Source: Lachnospiraceae bacterium (GTDB lineage: Bacteria; Bacillota; Clostridia; Lachnospirales; Lachnospiraceae). Taken from it: a DNA stretch of 64,000 bases. Under the pieces are notes generated by a model. The model searched no databases. It was not told the origin of the DNA and saw only the letters and a program-made list of their open reading frames with translations. Each line of letters opens with the position of its first letter. Within the stretch, counting starts at the first letter, position 1. Below are positions 16,921 through 26,093 of the stretch, in pieces. Location of the stretch: assembly GCA_015056915.1 (NCBI GenBank), contig SVFK01000011.1, positions 1-64,000 of the forward strand, written 5' to 3'. Made by a program: the position numbers and the translations under genes.

Positions 16921-18330
16921 CTATTGTGCTGCCGCTTTTTCAGCTGCCCATCTCTCAATCACAAGTGCTTCCACAGCATCCCACTCAAGACTGCCTGCTG
17001 CATATTCCAGCAATGCAGAACCGAAATCATCCTTAAACTGCTGGCTGGGGAAAGAAGTGAAATTCCAGATTACAGATTCCTTGGTCTCATCATTCATATA
17101 ACGAATTACCTCCTGCGCCAGAGGATCCATGGGTTTCTCCTCATCTGTAAAGGTATTGAAGGGCGCAATAAAGCCCAACTTATTGGTCACAGCAGCCTTA
17201 CCTGTCTCAGAGCTGAATAACCATTCTACAAATGCGATTGTTGCTTGCTGATCTTCCGAAGAGGCCTGGCTGTTCACACTAAAGAAATTCTCTGTACCGA
17301 TACATAAGCCCTGTGATTCCTCACCCTCCATGCCGGTATAGATAGGCAGGAACTTCACATCCTGTTCCTGTACCACATTGCCCTCTACTCCGGATATCTG
17401 ACTCCAAGCCCAGTTACCGTTCTGCACCATCGCCACCTTGCCAAGTGCAAATTCCGCCATAGAATCATCTACAGACTTACTTCCCAACAAACCGGGTGCC
17501 GTAATGGAATTCTCAATATATAAGTCGAAGATATTCTCGAAATTATCAGCATAGGTGAATTCCAGTGCATCCGTGTCGGTGATATTCTTATCCGCATACT
17601 CATAGCTAATTGGAATATTGGCAAGATGGGTATGCCATCTCCAATCCTCACCGGGTGTGAGTGAAGTGGATGCAAACACGCCTTCAATACCCAACTCTTC
17701 CTTTCTTTCCTGCATATCCTCAACTACTTCCTCCAGAATTTCAAAATTGTTAATCTGTTCAATGGAGGTTACCTCTGCATCCTTCAGTGCAAAGTATTTC
17801 TGCATAATGGAATCATTATAAATAATACCGTAGCCCTCTACCACGTAAGGGATGCCGTATACACCACCGTCCGCTCCGGCAACAGCCAAATCCTTGTCAA
17901 TCAGCCAACTGTAAAGCTCTGTATCCTTTAAATCTAAGCAGTACTCGGACCAGTTACTGTAGCCGATGGGACCGTTAATCTGAAACAGGGTTGGTGCCTG
18001 CGCATTGGCAATTTCGGACATCAAGGTCTGCTCATAGGTACCGCTTGCTGCAGTCACCACCTTCACCGGTACACCGGTCTCCTCAGTGTATTTTCTAGCC
18101 AGCTCCTGCCACACACCGTCAACCTCAGGCTTAAAATTCAGATAATATACCTGACCGGATGCTGCATTACTCTGCTCACCGCCGGCTGTCTCAGTTGCTT
18201 CTGTAGTATTTGCTGCACCACTCTGCTGAGTGCTCTCTGCCGCAGAATTGTTGTCCCCACTACCGCAACCTGCCAGTAGTGTTGTGACAAAAGTCGCGCA
18301 GAGCAATAAACTTGCGAATCTTTTTTTCAT
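16921..18330 (-). CDS. Sugar ABC transporter substrate-binding lipoprotein (MalE-like)
   Basis: 469 residues. Lipoprotein signal peptide with lipobox LLAGC (Cys 22), a Ser/Thr/Glu/Gly linker to about residue 60, then an SBP family 1 fold. Length and composition fit an oligosaccharide binder; maltodextrin is inferred from the linked malQ and glgP. First gene of malE-F-G-Q, with two LacI-type operators 111-137 bp upstream of the start. Confidence 0.88.
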   Translation of the reverse strand: MKKRFASLLLCATFVTTLLAGCGSGDNNSAAESTQQSGAANTTEATETAGGEQSNAASGQVYYLNFKPEVDGVWQELARKYTEETGVPVKVVTAASGTYEQTLMSEIANAQAPTLFQINGPIGYSNWSEYCLDLKDTELYSWLIDKDLAVAGADGGVYGIPYVVEGYGIIYNDSIMQKYFALKDAEVTSIEQINNFEILEEVVEDMQERKEELGIEGVFASTSLTPGEDWRWHTHLANIPISYEYADKNITDTDALEFTYADNFENIFDLYIENSITAPGLLGSKSVDDSMAEFALGKVAMVQNGNWAWSQISGVEGNVVQEQDVKFLPIYTGMEGEESQGLCIGTENFFSVNSQASSEDQQATIAFVEWLFSSETGKAAVTNKLGFIAPFNTFTDEEKPMDPLAQEVIRYMNDETKESVIWNFTSFPSQQFKDDFGSALLEYAAGSLEWDAVEALVIERWAAEKAAAQ

Positions 18331-18440
18331 AATAATACCTCTCTTTGTTCTAATTTACCTTTATAACTTACTTCCTCAATAGCTTTCCCATTTGGTAGTA
18401 AGTTAAACATAAAATTAAATTATCCGATTCTTGTTGGTAT

Positions 18441-18467
18441 CGTTATCGGTAACGTTTTCGACAACGT
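18441..18467. promoter_or_regulatory. Two overlapping LacI-type operators upstream of malE
   Basis: CGTTATCGGTAACG (18441-18454) is a near-perfect palindrome with a central CG; AACGTTTTCGACAACGT (18451-18467) overlaps it. This form fits MalR/CcpA-class LacI-family binding sites. No LacI-family gene for maltose lies in the window. The rest of the 308-bp gap holds the glgP terminator. Confidence 0.65.
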
Positions 18468-18557
18468 GTATATCTTATCATACAATACCTCTTTTCCAAC
18501 TTCCTTTTTTTGCCTTTGCCCCTCATGGCAGAGCCAATAGTCTACTCACAGAGCACA

Positions 18558-18593
18558 AAAGGGATGCTGCATAAATATTTGCAGCATCCCTTT
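18558..18593 (-). terminator. Intrinsic terminator of glgP
   Basis: GGGATGCTGCA (18561-18571) pairs with TGCAGCATCCC (18580-18590), extended by AAA/TTT. On the minus strand the stem is followed by TTTTG. It separates glgP from the mal transport operon. Confidence 0.88.
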
Positions 18594-18638
18594 CATCATA
18601 TTTTTTTATATTCCTTAACTTATTTCTCAAAAGCACCT

Positions 18639-20909
18639 TTATTTCAGCTTCCAGATATCTCTGTTATACTCTGCAATCGTTCTGTCAGAAGAGAAGAAGC
18701 CTGCTTTAGCAATATTTACCAGCATCATCTTCTTCCACTTCTGCTGATTCTCATAATCCGCAAAGGCCTGATCCTTCACCTTGATATAATCTTCTAAATC
18801 AAGCAGTGTCATAAACCAGTCCTTATTCAGAAGCTCCTTGTAGAGGCGCTCCAGATTCTCCTTCTTACCCACCTTCAAGGCTTCCTTGCTAACGATAAAG
18901 TCCACCGCTCTCTTGATAACAGGACTCTTGCTATAGTAATCCTTGGATACATAATCTGCCTTTGCATAATGCTCGATAACAGTATCACTCTTCTCTCCGA
19001 AAATGTAAATATTGTCATCGCCCACAAGCTGATGGATTTCTACATTGGCACCGTCACTGGTACCTAAGGTTACGGCACCGTTTAACATAAATTTCATATT
19101 GCCGGTTCCGGATGCTTCCTTAGAAGCAAGGGAAATCTGCTCTGAAATATCACATGCAGGAATCAGCTTCTCCGCATAGGTTACATTGTAGTTTTCCACC
19201 ATTAACACCTTCATATAAGGGCTTACTGCCGGGTCGTTGTTGACAATCTCGGAAAGCACTAACAGTAAGTGAATAATGTCCTGTGCAATCACATAAGCAG
19301 GTGCAGCCTTTGCACCGAAAATAAAGGTCAATGGAGTCGTGGGCTTCTTACCGCCCTTGATTTCCAGATATTTGTGAATGATATACAGAGCATTCATCTG
19401 CTGACGCTTATATTCATGAAGACGCTTTACCTGAATATCAAAGATGGAATTGGTATCCAGTGTGACACCTTCTTTCTCCTGAACGTAGGCTGCCAGCTCT
19501 GCCTTTTTATGCTTTTTAATCTCGTAAAGCTTATCCAGAACTGCCTGATCATCCTTCTTGGCAAGAAGCTTTTCCAGCTCATCGGCATTCTTTTTGTAAC
19601 CGTCACCGATAGTCTCTGTCAGGAAAGCCGCAAGCTCTCTGTTACAGGACAACAGCCAGCGGCGGAAGGTAATACCGTTGGTCTTATTATTAAACTTCTC
19701 AGGATATATCTTATAAAAGTGATTTAACTCGCTTTCCTTCAGAATATCTGTGTGGATGGCAGCCACACCATTGACACTATAGCCGTAATGAATATCAATA
19801 TGTGCCATATGCACTTTCTGATCCTTGTCGATAATCTGAACCTTTTCATCCTTATACTTCTTAGCCACACGTGCACTGAGCTCTTTTATAATCGGCACCA
19901 TCTGAGGAACCACCTTCTCAATATAGGAAAGGGGCCATTTCTCCAATGCTTCTGCCAGTATAGTGTGATTTGTATATGCACAGGTCTTGCTTACCACATC
20001 AATAGCCTCATCCATGGTAAAGCCTTCCCGAGTCGTAAGAATACGAATCAACTCAGGAATTACAAGCGTAGGATGGGTATCGTTAATCTGGATAGCCACA
20101 TGCTGATGCAGCTTGTGTATATCCTGACCCTTCTCCTTGACTTCCTTCAAAATCAGCTGTGCACCATTGCTTACCAGGAAATACTCCTGATAAATACGCA
20201 GTAAATTACCTGCCTCATCAGAATCATCAGGATATAAAAACAGAGTCAGATTCTTTTCGATAGCTTCCTTATCAAAGCTGATGCCTTCCTTTACCAAATC
20301 CTCATCTATGGTCTCAATATCAAATAAATGTAGCTTGTTCAATCCATTTTCATAACCGATAACATCAATATCATACAGTACGGATTTCACCTTTTTCTTG
20401 CCAAATGCCACCTCAAAGGTTGTCCCTGTTTGATTCAACCATGATTTGTCTTCTATCCAATCGTTTTTCTCAGCCTTCTGAAGACGCTCCTCAAACACCT
20501 GCTTGAACAAACCAAAATGATAGTTTAAGCCAATACCGTCTCCCGGTAACCCCAAGGATGCAATAGAATCCAAAAAGCATGCCGCCAGACGTCCCAGTCC
20601 TCCGTTACCCAAAGAAGGCTCCGGCTCCAGCTCCTCAATATCGGACAACTGCTTGCCGTTTGCTTCCAATATCTGATTTAACTCCTCATAAATTCCCAGA
20701 TTAATCAAATTGTTGGATAAAAGCTTTCCGATTAAGAATTCCATGGAAATATAATATACCTTTTTATCTCCTGTGTTAGCAGGAGTCTGCTGCATCTTTT
20801 CCTTAACCAGTTGCAGTACTCCGTTGTAAAGCTGGGCATCTGTACAATTAGCAATATTTTTGCCACAGGCTTTGCCTGTGATTTCATTTAACTGTTGCTC
20901 TAAATTCAT
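18639..20909 (-). CDS. glgP: Glycogen/maltodextrin phosphorylase
   Basis: 756 residues from the ATG at 20909, preceded by GGAGG; an upstream in-frame Met overlaps that SD. Releases glucose 1-phosphate from alpha-1,4-glucans using phosphate. The PLP-lysine motif [15 protein letters not shown] is intact, as are [19 protein letters not shown] and the active-site run [13 protein letters not shown]. The length is slightly shorter than the 800-residue glycogen enzymes. Upstream LacI-type operators link it to the malE-F-G-Q operon, which follows after its terminator. Confidence 0.95.
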   Translation of the reverse strand: MNLEQQLNEITGKACGKNIANCTDAQLYNGVLQLVKEKMQQTPANTGDKKVYYISMEFLIGKLLSNNLINLGIYEELNQILEANGKQLSDIEELEPEPSLGNGGLGRLAACFLDSIASLGLPGDGIGLNYHFGLFKQVFEERLQKAEKNDWIEDKSWLNQTGTTFEVAFGKKKVKSVLYDIDVIGYENGLNKLHLFDIETIDEDLVKEGISFDKEAIEKNLTLFLYPDDSDEAGNLLRIYQEYFLVSNGAQLILKEVKEKGQDIHKLHQHVAIQINDTHPTLVIPELIRILTTREGFTMDEAIDVVSKTCAYTNHTILAEALEKWPLSYIEKVVPQMVPIIKELSARVAKKYKDEKVQIIDKDQKVHMAHIDIHYGYSVNGVAAIHTDILKESELNHFYKIYPEKFNNKTNGITFRRWLLSCNRELAAFLTETIGDGYKKNADELEKLLAKKDDQAVLDKLYEIKKHKKAELAAYVQEKEGVTLDTNSIFDIQVKRLHEYKRQQMNALYIIHKYLEIKGGKKPTTPLTFIFGAKAAPAYVIAQDIIHLLLVLSEIVNNDPAVSPYMKVLMVENYNVTYAEKLIPACDISEQISLASKEASGTGNMKFMLNGAVTLGTSDGANVEIHQLVGDDNIYIFGEKSDTVIEHYAKADYVSKDYYSKSPVIKRAVDFIVSKEALKVGKKENLERLYKELLNKDWFMTLLDLEDYIKVKDQAFADYENQQKWKKMMLVNIAKAGFFSSDRTIAEYNRDIWKLK

Positions 20910-20997
20910 AACGTCCTCCATTCTATATCAGTACTCAATTAATAAAATCATTTCCAATTTGTGTAGGCTTATCCTCATACTTATGAAGAATATCATA

Positions 20998-21059
20998 GGA
21001 AATCGTTTTCCGCAACAGCTATTTCATAAATTACATCGGTCAAAGTCCGGAAACGTTTC
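20998..21059. promoter_or_regulatory. Two LacI-type operators upstream of glgP
   Basis: GGAAATCGTTTTCC (20998-21011; 12 of 14 positions symmetric) and the perfect palindrome GAAACGTTTC (21050-21059), both centred on CG. They lie 89-150 bp upstream of glgP in the gap shared with tadA and resemble the operators ahead of malE. Confidence 0.55.
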
Positions 21060-21151
21060 TTGCAGTCCATACCTTCTTAGTCTATAATAATATTGTAAAT
21101 TTGAGATGATTTGACAATATTTTAGAATATAAAATGTAGGTGGATATGATT

Positions 21152-21658
21152 ATGGCAACGATTTCCAGCGTTCATGATAAGTACATGAAGGAAGCCTTAA
21201 AACAGGCCCAAAAAGCTTTGGCTCTGGGTGAGGTTCCTATCGGTTGTGTCATTGTATATGAAGGGCAGATTATCGGTCGCGGCTACAACCGCCGTAACAC
21301 TGATAAGAATACCCTTGCCCATGCAGAGATTACTGCCATTAATAAAGCAAGCAAGAAAATCGGCGATTGGAGACTGGAAGGCTGTACGCTCTATGTTACC
21401 TTAGAGCCCTGTCAGATGTGTGCAGGCGCCATTGTTCAGGCTCGCATCCCCGAGGTAGTCATGGGTTGTATGAATCCCAAAGCAGGCTGTGGCGGCTCGA
21501 TTCTAAACATTTTGGAAATGCCGGAATTCAATCATCAGGTGAATGTAACCCGAGGCATTATGGAGCAGGAATGTAGTGAGATTCTGAAAATATTTTTTAC
21601 CGGATTAAGGGAGCGGAATAAGCGCGAGAAGGAAGAGCGTCGCAAGCTTACGGAATAA
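21152..21658 (+). CDS. tadA: tRNA-specific adenosine deaminase
   Basis: 168 residues from the ATG at 21152, which has AGGTGG at a good distance; a GTG at 21140 and an ATG at 21146 are in frame. Converts adenosine 34 to inosine in tRNA-Arg(ACG). Zinc-binding motifs HAE and PCQMC with the catalytic Glu are present, and MNPKAGCGGS follows. The C-terminus is Lys/Glu-rich. It is followed 16 bp later by a strong terminator. Confidence 0.95.
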   Translation: MATISSVHDKYMKEALKQAQKALALGEVPIGCVIVYEGQIIGRGYNRRNTDKNTLAHAEITAINKASKKIGDWRLEGCTLYVTLEPCQMCAGAIVQARIPEVVMGCMNPKAGCGGSILNILEMPEFNHQVNVTRGIMEQECSEILKIFFTGLRERNKREKEERRKLTE

Positions 21659-21674
21659 GGCAAAAAGTATGCAC

Positions 21675-21707
21675 AAAAAGAGTGGTCTAACAAAGACCAC
21701 TCTTTTT
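21675..21707. terminator. Bidirectional terminator between tadA and a small ORF
   Basis: AAAAAGAGTGGTCT pairs with AGACCACTCTTTTT around a 5-nt loop. A-run before and T-run after make it work on both strands, for tadA and for the convergent small gene ending at 21711. Confidence 0.92.
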
Positions 21708-21710
21708 GAT

Positions 21711-21941
21711 TCAGTAGTTGTATTCTCTCATCCGATACTGGAAAGTACGAAGCTTACTGTCCTGACCATAGGTTACGGTATAGCATTCCGCAGGCGCCGA
21801 TTGTATTTCTTCCTTGCATTGCTCAAGTATCTGGGCGAACAGCGGTTTCGATTGCTTACCGGAATGATAGGATTCTTCCGACTTATTAGTATCGCGCTTT
21901 ACCTTATCTGCCGAGGAGACTGCCAACACCGAATGCACCAT
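21711..21941 (-). CDS. Small conserved-looking protein, start codon unclear
   Basis: 76 residues from the ATG at 21941, but the frame stays open upstream and a perfect SD (AAGGAGGG, 21982-21975) lies 40 bp before that ATG. Six bases after that SD the in-frame codon is GCA, not a start, followed by codons for ANGITDIF. That run resembles the N-terminus (M-A-x-N-G-I-T) I recall from small Lachnospiraceae proteins. The body is Lys/Glu/Ser-rich and ends in TYGQDSKLRTFQYRMREYNY. Function unknown. Either a changed start codon, or initiation at the downstream ATG. Confidence 0.55.
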   Translation of the reverse strand: MVHSVLAVSSADKVKRDTNKSEESYHSGKQSKPLFAQILEQCKEEIQSAPAECYTVTYGQDSKLRTFQYRMREYNY

Positions 21942-22115
21942 GAAAATATCCGTAATTCCGTTTGCTGCGGTTATCCCTCCTTGGATGTATATTTTAATAG
22001 TGTCCCTTACTTTCTATTATATATTTCGTCCTGTTTGGGATAAAACTTTAGTGTTTTCTGGTACTTTTTTACCATTTTATTGGTTCGATGTTTTGTTCTG
22101 CAGCGCTATGCAATA

Positions 22116-22622
22116 TTACTCATCTTCTGCAATATAAGTGGGAGCATTCTTTGGGCTTTTTCCCTTAATCACGTTATGATAATAAGCATAGGTCATGGCT
22201 TCATCCTGTTTCATCAAATCCGCATCCAATACTTTTCCAAGGAAAACGGTATGTGTCTGGGTTTCCATTTTATCAATAACCTCGCATACTATATAGGCAC
22301 AAGCATCTGCCACCACCGGCATAAAGCCTTTTACCGCCTGCTCTACCTCATCAAATTTATTACAATCCCTGCCACTCTTGAAGCCGAAGGTACCGATGAT
22401 TGCCGGATTAGAATTCTCTCCCAGAATCGAAATCGCAAATCTTCCTGACTCCTGAATGCATTGATTGGTATAATTGTTATGGTTAATGCTGACTGCTATG
22501 GTAGCAGGTTCTGATGTAATCTGCATGGCACTGTTTGCAGTACAGCCTGTGGGTCTTCCGTTGTCCCATGTGCTGACTACATAGACCCCATATGATAACT
22601 TTCTGAAAGCGTTTTGATTCAT
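22116..22622 (-). CDS. Flavin reductase family protein
   Basis: 168 residues from the ATG at 22622 with GGGAGG eight bases upstream. FMN-binding split-barrel protein; the N-terminus YGVYVVSTWDNGRPTGCTANSAMQIT is the classic flavin-binding start of the flavin reductase-like domain, with SINHNNYT and GRFAISIL following. It could reduce flavins or pass electrons to a partner; many clostridial relatives carry a C-terminal rubredoxin domain, which is absent here. Monocistronic, with its own promoter at 22726-22754. Confidence 0.88.
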   Translation of the reverse strand: MNQNAFRKLSYGVYVVSTWDNGRPTGCTANSAMQITSEPATIAVSINHNNYTNQCIQESGRFAISILGENSNPAIIGTFGFKSGRDCNKFDEVEQAVKGFMPVVADACAYIVCEVIDKMETQTHTVFLGKVLDADLMKQDEAMTYAYYHNVIKGKSPKNAPTYIAEDE

Positions 22623-22725
22623 ACTGATAACCTCCCTTTCTGCCTTTAACAACACTCACTCTAATCTATTATTTTAATGGGATGATGCCGGAGTCAAAAG
22701 ACTTTAACGCCCGCACCATGGAATA

Positions 22726-22754
22726 ATTATAGCACACATTTATTACTTTCTAAA
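22726..22754 (-). promoter_or_regulatory. Promoter of the flavin reductase gene
   Basis: Minus strand TTTAGA (22754-22749), 17-bp spacer ending TGC (extended -10), TATAAT (22731-22726), about 100 bp ahead of the start codon. Confidence 0.55.
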
Positions 22755-22795
22755 GCACCGGATACAAAAATTTCTTACGAAACAAATTACTGTTC

Positions 22796-22824
22796 TTGAC
22801 AAATGTAATTGAAACCGATACACT
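22796..22824 (+). promoter_or_regulatory. Promoter of SRP RNA
   Basis: TTGACA (22796-22801), 17-bp spacer, TACACT (22819-22824). Predicted start at about 22831, exactly where the terminal helix of the RNA begins. Confidence 0.8.
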
Positions 22825-22830
22825 AATAGA

Positions 22831-22996
22831 GCCGTACATCGTCCGGTGATATGGCAGTAATGTTGAAATTCGGTCTTACGCAATGAAAATCTACGAACCG
22901 TGTCAGGTTGGGAACAAAGCAGCACTAAGTAGAACCTTTCATGTGCCGTGAGGAAACTGGGTGGAGTTACTGTCAGGCTCCCGGGCATGTGCGGTC
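22831..22996 (+). ncRNA. ffs: Signal recognition particle RNA (4.5S/6S type)
   Basis: The conserved Ffh-binding domain is visible near 22902-22926: GTCAGGTTGGGAACAAAGCA then GCAC, matching the GUCAGG...AAGCAGC asymmetric-loop motif. The apical loop is GGGA rather than the usual GGAA. Terminal helix: GCCGTACAT...GTCCGG (22831-22846) pairs with CCGGGCATGTGCGGT (22981-22995). A length of about 166 nt lies between the small (4.5S) and large (Bacillus-type) forms, so ends are approximate. It has its own promoter and precedes a radical SAM gene by 37 bp; no clear terminator separates them. Confidence 0.85.
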
Positions 22997-23032
22997 TTTG
23001 TATTTAAGCATTCTGTACATTAAGAGGATATT

Positions 23033-23995
23033 ATGAATCAGATACCTGAATTGTCTTCAATAATTTCATCTGCATGCGCATATGATTCTGCCGCCCTGCT
23101 CGCAGCAACCATGACTGATTGCACTATTTGCCCCCGCCAATGCCATGTCAACAGACTTACCGGACAGGTAGGCTACTGCGGACAAACAGCAGAGTTGACC
23201 GCTGCCAGAGCAGCACTTCATTTCTGGGAAGAACCCTGCATATCCGGCACTAACGGCTCCGGTACGGTGTTCTTTTCCGGCTGCAACATGAGATGTGTAT
23301 TTTGCCAGAACCACAGCATTGCATTTGGGCAAACCGGCCGTCAATTAACCGGAGAACGTCTTGGCGACATCTTTCTGGAATTACAGGATAAAGGCGCCCA
23401 CAATATTAATTTGGTAACACCGACACATTTTATCCCTCAGATTGCCTGTGCGTTAGAATATGCCAAGGGGCAGGGCTTGTCCATTCCCATAGTCTACAAT
23501 ACCGGTAGCTATGAGACAGTGGATTCCCTGCGCATACTGGATGGTATGATTGACATTTATCTACCGGATTTGAAATATTATTCTCCTGAAATCAGCCAAC
23601 GCTATTCCCATGCAGCTGATTACTTTGAAAAGGCAACTGAGGCTATTGCGGAGATGTTTCGTCAGGTAGGCATGCCTGTATTGGAGGGGCAACTGATGAA
23701 ACGTGGCATCATTGTACGCCACCTTCTTCTCCCCGGTCAGGTGAAGGATTCCAAAAAAATCCTGCGTTATCTCCATAACACCTATAAAAATGACATATAT
23801 GTCAGCATCATGAAACAGTATACTCCTCTCGCACATGTAGCAGATATTTCTCCTCTAAATCGCAGAGTTACAGAGGAAGAATATCAACGCGTCATTACTT
23901 TTGCAGAGCGTATCGGCATAGAAAAGGGATTTCTGCAGGAGGGCGAGGTTGCAGAAGAAAGTTTTATTCCTGATTTTGACGAAGAAGGCTTGTAA
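23033..23995 (+). CDS. PflX-like radical SAM protein
   Basis: 320 residues. Radical SAM cluster CNMRCVFC (C84, C88, C91). The N-terminus has four further Cys in CTICPRQC (C30, C33, C37) and GYCG (C49), the pattern of the COG1313 group annotated as PflX or putative pyruvate formate-lyase activating enzyme. These are not the true PFL activase and their substrate is unknown. SD AGAGGAT sits before the ATG. No glycyl-radical enzyme gene is near. Confidence 0.85.
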   Translation: MNQIPELSSIISSACAYDSAALLAATMTDCTICPRQCHVNRLTGQVGYCGQTAELTAARAALHFWEEPCISGTNGSGTVFFSGCNMRCVFCQNHSIAFGQTGRQLTGERLGDIFLELQDKGAHNINLVTPTHFIPQIACALEYAKGQGLSIPIVYNTGSYETVDSLRILDGMIDIYLPDLKYYSPEISQRYSHAADYFEKATEAIAEMFRQVGMPVLEGQLMKRGIIVRHLLLPGQVKDSKKILRYLHNTYKNDIYVSIMKQYTPLAHVADISPLNRRVTEEEYQRVITFAERIGIEKGFLQEGEVAEESFIPDFDEEGL

Positions 23996-24003
23996 TTATA
24001 TTT

Positions 24004-24774
24004 TTAAATCTCTACCTGCATCATATAATAACCAAAATCTCCTGTTAAGGCGGGTTCCTCCCGGCATTCAAAGCTTTCAAAGCCGAACATAAGAGCAACC
24101 TGCTTTTCTCTTTCATAAAAGTTTCCCGGCACTCCAATGTAATACCTAATATCCCCCTGTGCTTCCACACGTGCCAATATCAAGTGCTTGTAGTTATAAA
24201 ATCCATGAAGTAGAAAACTGTTATTTACCAGCTTGTAATACTTCTGGGACAAAATCACAAAATCTCCCGGTCCAATTGACAGATATTCCCGCTTGTCCTG
24301 AAAAGGGCTGATATGAGGATATACCGAGGATAACTGTTGCCACTTATCCTCTGCTTTTTCTTCCTTTGGGACTTCGGCTGCATACGCATCTTGTTCCCTC
24401 TCTTTATGCACTTCGTGCTCCCTCTCGCTGCTTTTTTCTGCAATAGTACATACCAATTCCTTCCCCGGAGAAATAGGTATCTGAATTTCTTTGACCTGCT
24501 CGTAGCTGATTCCTCCGCGCAAATCGTTGCATTGCAGATTAAGGGTAGCACCTCCCCGTCCCTTAACAAGCTGTACCTCGCACAGAAGCTCCTTTTGCTC
24601 CTCTGCTACTATGTACACTTTGCGTTTGCTGCTGTCTGTTTCCTGCAAGCCCGATATTTGCAGTATTATCCTGCATTCTGTGTCTCTTGCCTCCAGCTTG
24701 ACAAAGCCACCTCCCTTAAGTCTCTCTCCGTCTGCCATATAATCAAAATATTTAACTTTTCTGTCATAGAACAT
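24004..24774 (-). CDS. Lachnospiraceae-type conserved protein (possibly DUF6128)
   Basis: 256 residues from the ATG at 24774 with GGGGG six bases upstream; the frame is open 17 codons further. N-terminal ~115 residues form a beta-rich domain (MFYDRKVKYFDYMADGERL), then a highly charged Lys/Glu linker (to about 155), then a compact C-terminal domain with YLSIGPGDFVILSQKYYKL, SFLLHGFYNYKHLIL and YYIGVPGNFYEREKQVALMFGF. I associate this C-terminal pattern with DUF6128, but only from memory. No signal peptide or membrane segment, so probably cytoplasmic. An inverted repeat can hide its SD (see 24781-24860). Confidence 0.75.
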   Translation of the reverse strand: MFYDRKVKYFDYMADGERLKGGGFVKLEARDTECRIILQISGLQETDSSKRKVYIVAEEQKELLCEVQLVKGRGGATLNLQCNDLRGGISYEQVKEIQIPISPGKELVCTIAEKSSEREHEVHKEREQDAYAAEVPKEEKAEDKWQQLSSVYPHISPFQDKREYLSIGPGDFVILSQKYYKLVNNSFLLHGFYNYKHLILARVEAQGDIRYYIGVPGNFYEREKQVALMFGFESFECREEPALTGDFGYYMMQVEI

Positions 24775-24780
24775 AAAAAT

Positions 24781-24860
24781 CCCCCAAATATACATTCTTG
24801 CAAAATCATATACTGCATTCAGCATGCTATATGCTTTTCCAATAAAGTATATTCGGGGGG
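24781..24860 (-). promoter_or_regulatory. Inverted repeat that can mask the SD of the next gene
   Basis: In the transcript of the minus-strand gene, CCCCCCGAATATAC (24860-24847) can pair with GTATATTTGGGGG (24793-24781), whose G-run is the SD of the ATG at 24774. Pairing is 12-13 bp with one mismatch or G-U step. The 53-nt loop can form its own small hairpin. This is the geometry of an RNA switch or thermosensor. Confidence 0.5.
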
Positions 24861-24922
24861 TTGTCTATATTATGACTGTTTTATGTAACTGAAATTTTCA
24901 CTTTTGTTTTACATGAATAAAA

Positions 24923-26011
24923 CTAAAATTCATTAGTATCTAAGTATTTCATGTAATTTACTACCATGAGCGCAATTTTAAAGGTAAGGGCATCATCAAA
25001 GCTTCGCAAATCCAAACCTGTACTCTTTTGAACCTTTTCCAGACGATATACCAATGTATTGCGATGTACAAAAAGCTGTCTGGAGGTCTCTGATACATTC
25101 AGATTATTCTCAAAAAACTTATTGAGCGTTGTTAAAGTCTCCTCATCCAGATCATAGGGTACGTTGTCTCCAAAGATTTCTTCAATAAAAATCTTACAGA
25201 GATTAACAGGAAGCTGATATATCAGGCGACCAATTCCTAGTGTGCTATAAGCAGCAATGCTCTTCTCGGCATAAAAAATCTTACCTACATCCAATGCCAT
25301 TTTAGCTTCCTTATAAGATTTAGATACATCCTTTAACTCCTGGACTACCGTACCGTAGGCTACTCTTACATTCAGCATGGCCTCTGCATTCATCATACCC
25401 ACGATAGTCTCAGCCACTTCTTCCAATGTTTCCGGTAAGGACTCCTCATCCAATGCTTTAATCAAAATCACACTGGTTTCATCTACAGCAGTAACGTAAT
25501 CTCCTGCCTGTGTAGAAAACATTCCTTTTAAAAGCTCTGTTACAATACCATCCTTTTCTACCTTGGTTTCTACAAGGAACACTGCTCTAGGGCAAGTGGC
25601 TTCAATATGAAGCTTCTTGGCTCTGTTATAAATATCCACTAGCAACAGATTGTCAAGCAACAGATTCTGAAAGAAATTATTACGGTCAACTCTTTCCTTG
25701 TATGCCACTACAAGATGTTGAAGCTGGCTGACTGCAATTTTGGCAACCATATAGGCATCTTCACCCATACCTCTGGCTACCAATATGTAAAGCAATTCGC
25801 CTTCGTCCAAAATCTTTAGCAAATGATGTGCCCCGACCACCTGACTGTCTGCGGGAGAATTCACAAAACTACGAATGAGACTATTGTCGACATCGCTACC
25901 TTCCATAGTGCTAGCAACAACCTGACCGTTCAAATCATAAACACCCAAGTCCACCCTCGTAATCAATTTCAACTCATCTATGCTATTCTGAATTATCTGA
26001 CTTGTAATCAT
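24923..26011 (-). CDS. CdaR/PucR-type transcriptional regulator
   Basis: 362 residues from the ATG at 26011 with GAGGAAG upstream; the frame extends 54 codons into the msmX terminator region, which is unlikely to be coding. The N-terminal half resembles the sugar-diacid recognition domain of CdaR (SIDELKLITRVDLGVYDLNGQVVAST), followed by a GGDEF-like fold-back domain and a C-terminal PucR-type HTH (NVSETSRQLFVHRNTLVYRLEKV). It follows the sugar ABC ATPase gene on the same strand, a common arrangement in Lachnospiraceae. Signal and targets are not known from sequence. Confidence 0.85.
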   Translation of the reverse strand: MITSQIIQNSIDELKLITRVDLGVYDLNGQVVASTMEGSDVDNSLIRSFVNSPADSQVVGAHHLLKILDEGELLYILVARGMGEDAYMVAKIAVSQLQHLVVAYKERVDRNNFFQNLLLDNLLLVDIYNRAKKLHIEATCPRAVFLVETKVEKDGIVTELLKGMFSTQAGDYVTAVDETSVILIKALDEESLPETLEEVAETIVGMMNAEAMLNVRVAYGTVVQELKDVSKSYKEAKMALDVGKIFYAEKSIAAYSTLGIGRLIYQLPVNLCKIFIEEIFGDNVPYDLDEETLTTLNKFFENNLNVSETSRQLFVHRNTLVYRLEKVQKSTGLDLRSFDDALTFKIALMVVNYMKYLDTNEF

Positions 26012-26052
26012 GTGCTTCCTCACTTCCACGCTTTGATGAATACAATTATCAA

Positions 26053-26079
26053 TAAAAGAGGTGCTGTCTCCAGCACCCC
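26053..26079 (-). terminator. Terminator of the MsmX-type ATPase gene
   Basis: GGTGCTG (26060-26066) pairs with CAGCACC (26071-26077); on the minus strand TTTTATTG follows. It lies between the ATPase stop and the regulator start codon. Confidence 0.75.
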
Positions 26080-26093
26080 TTGCATTATTGTCA

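Noticed and set aside
22743..22988. 81-residue minus-strand ORF
   Set aside because: It lies antisense to the SRP RNA and its promoter, with no SD.
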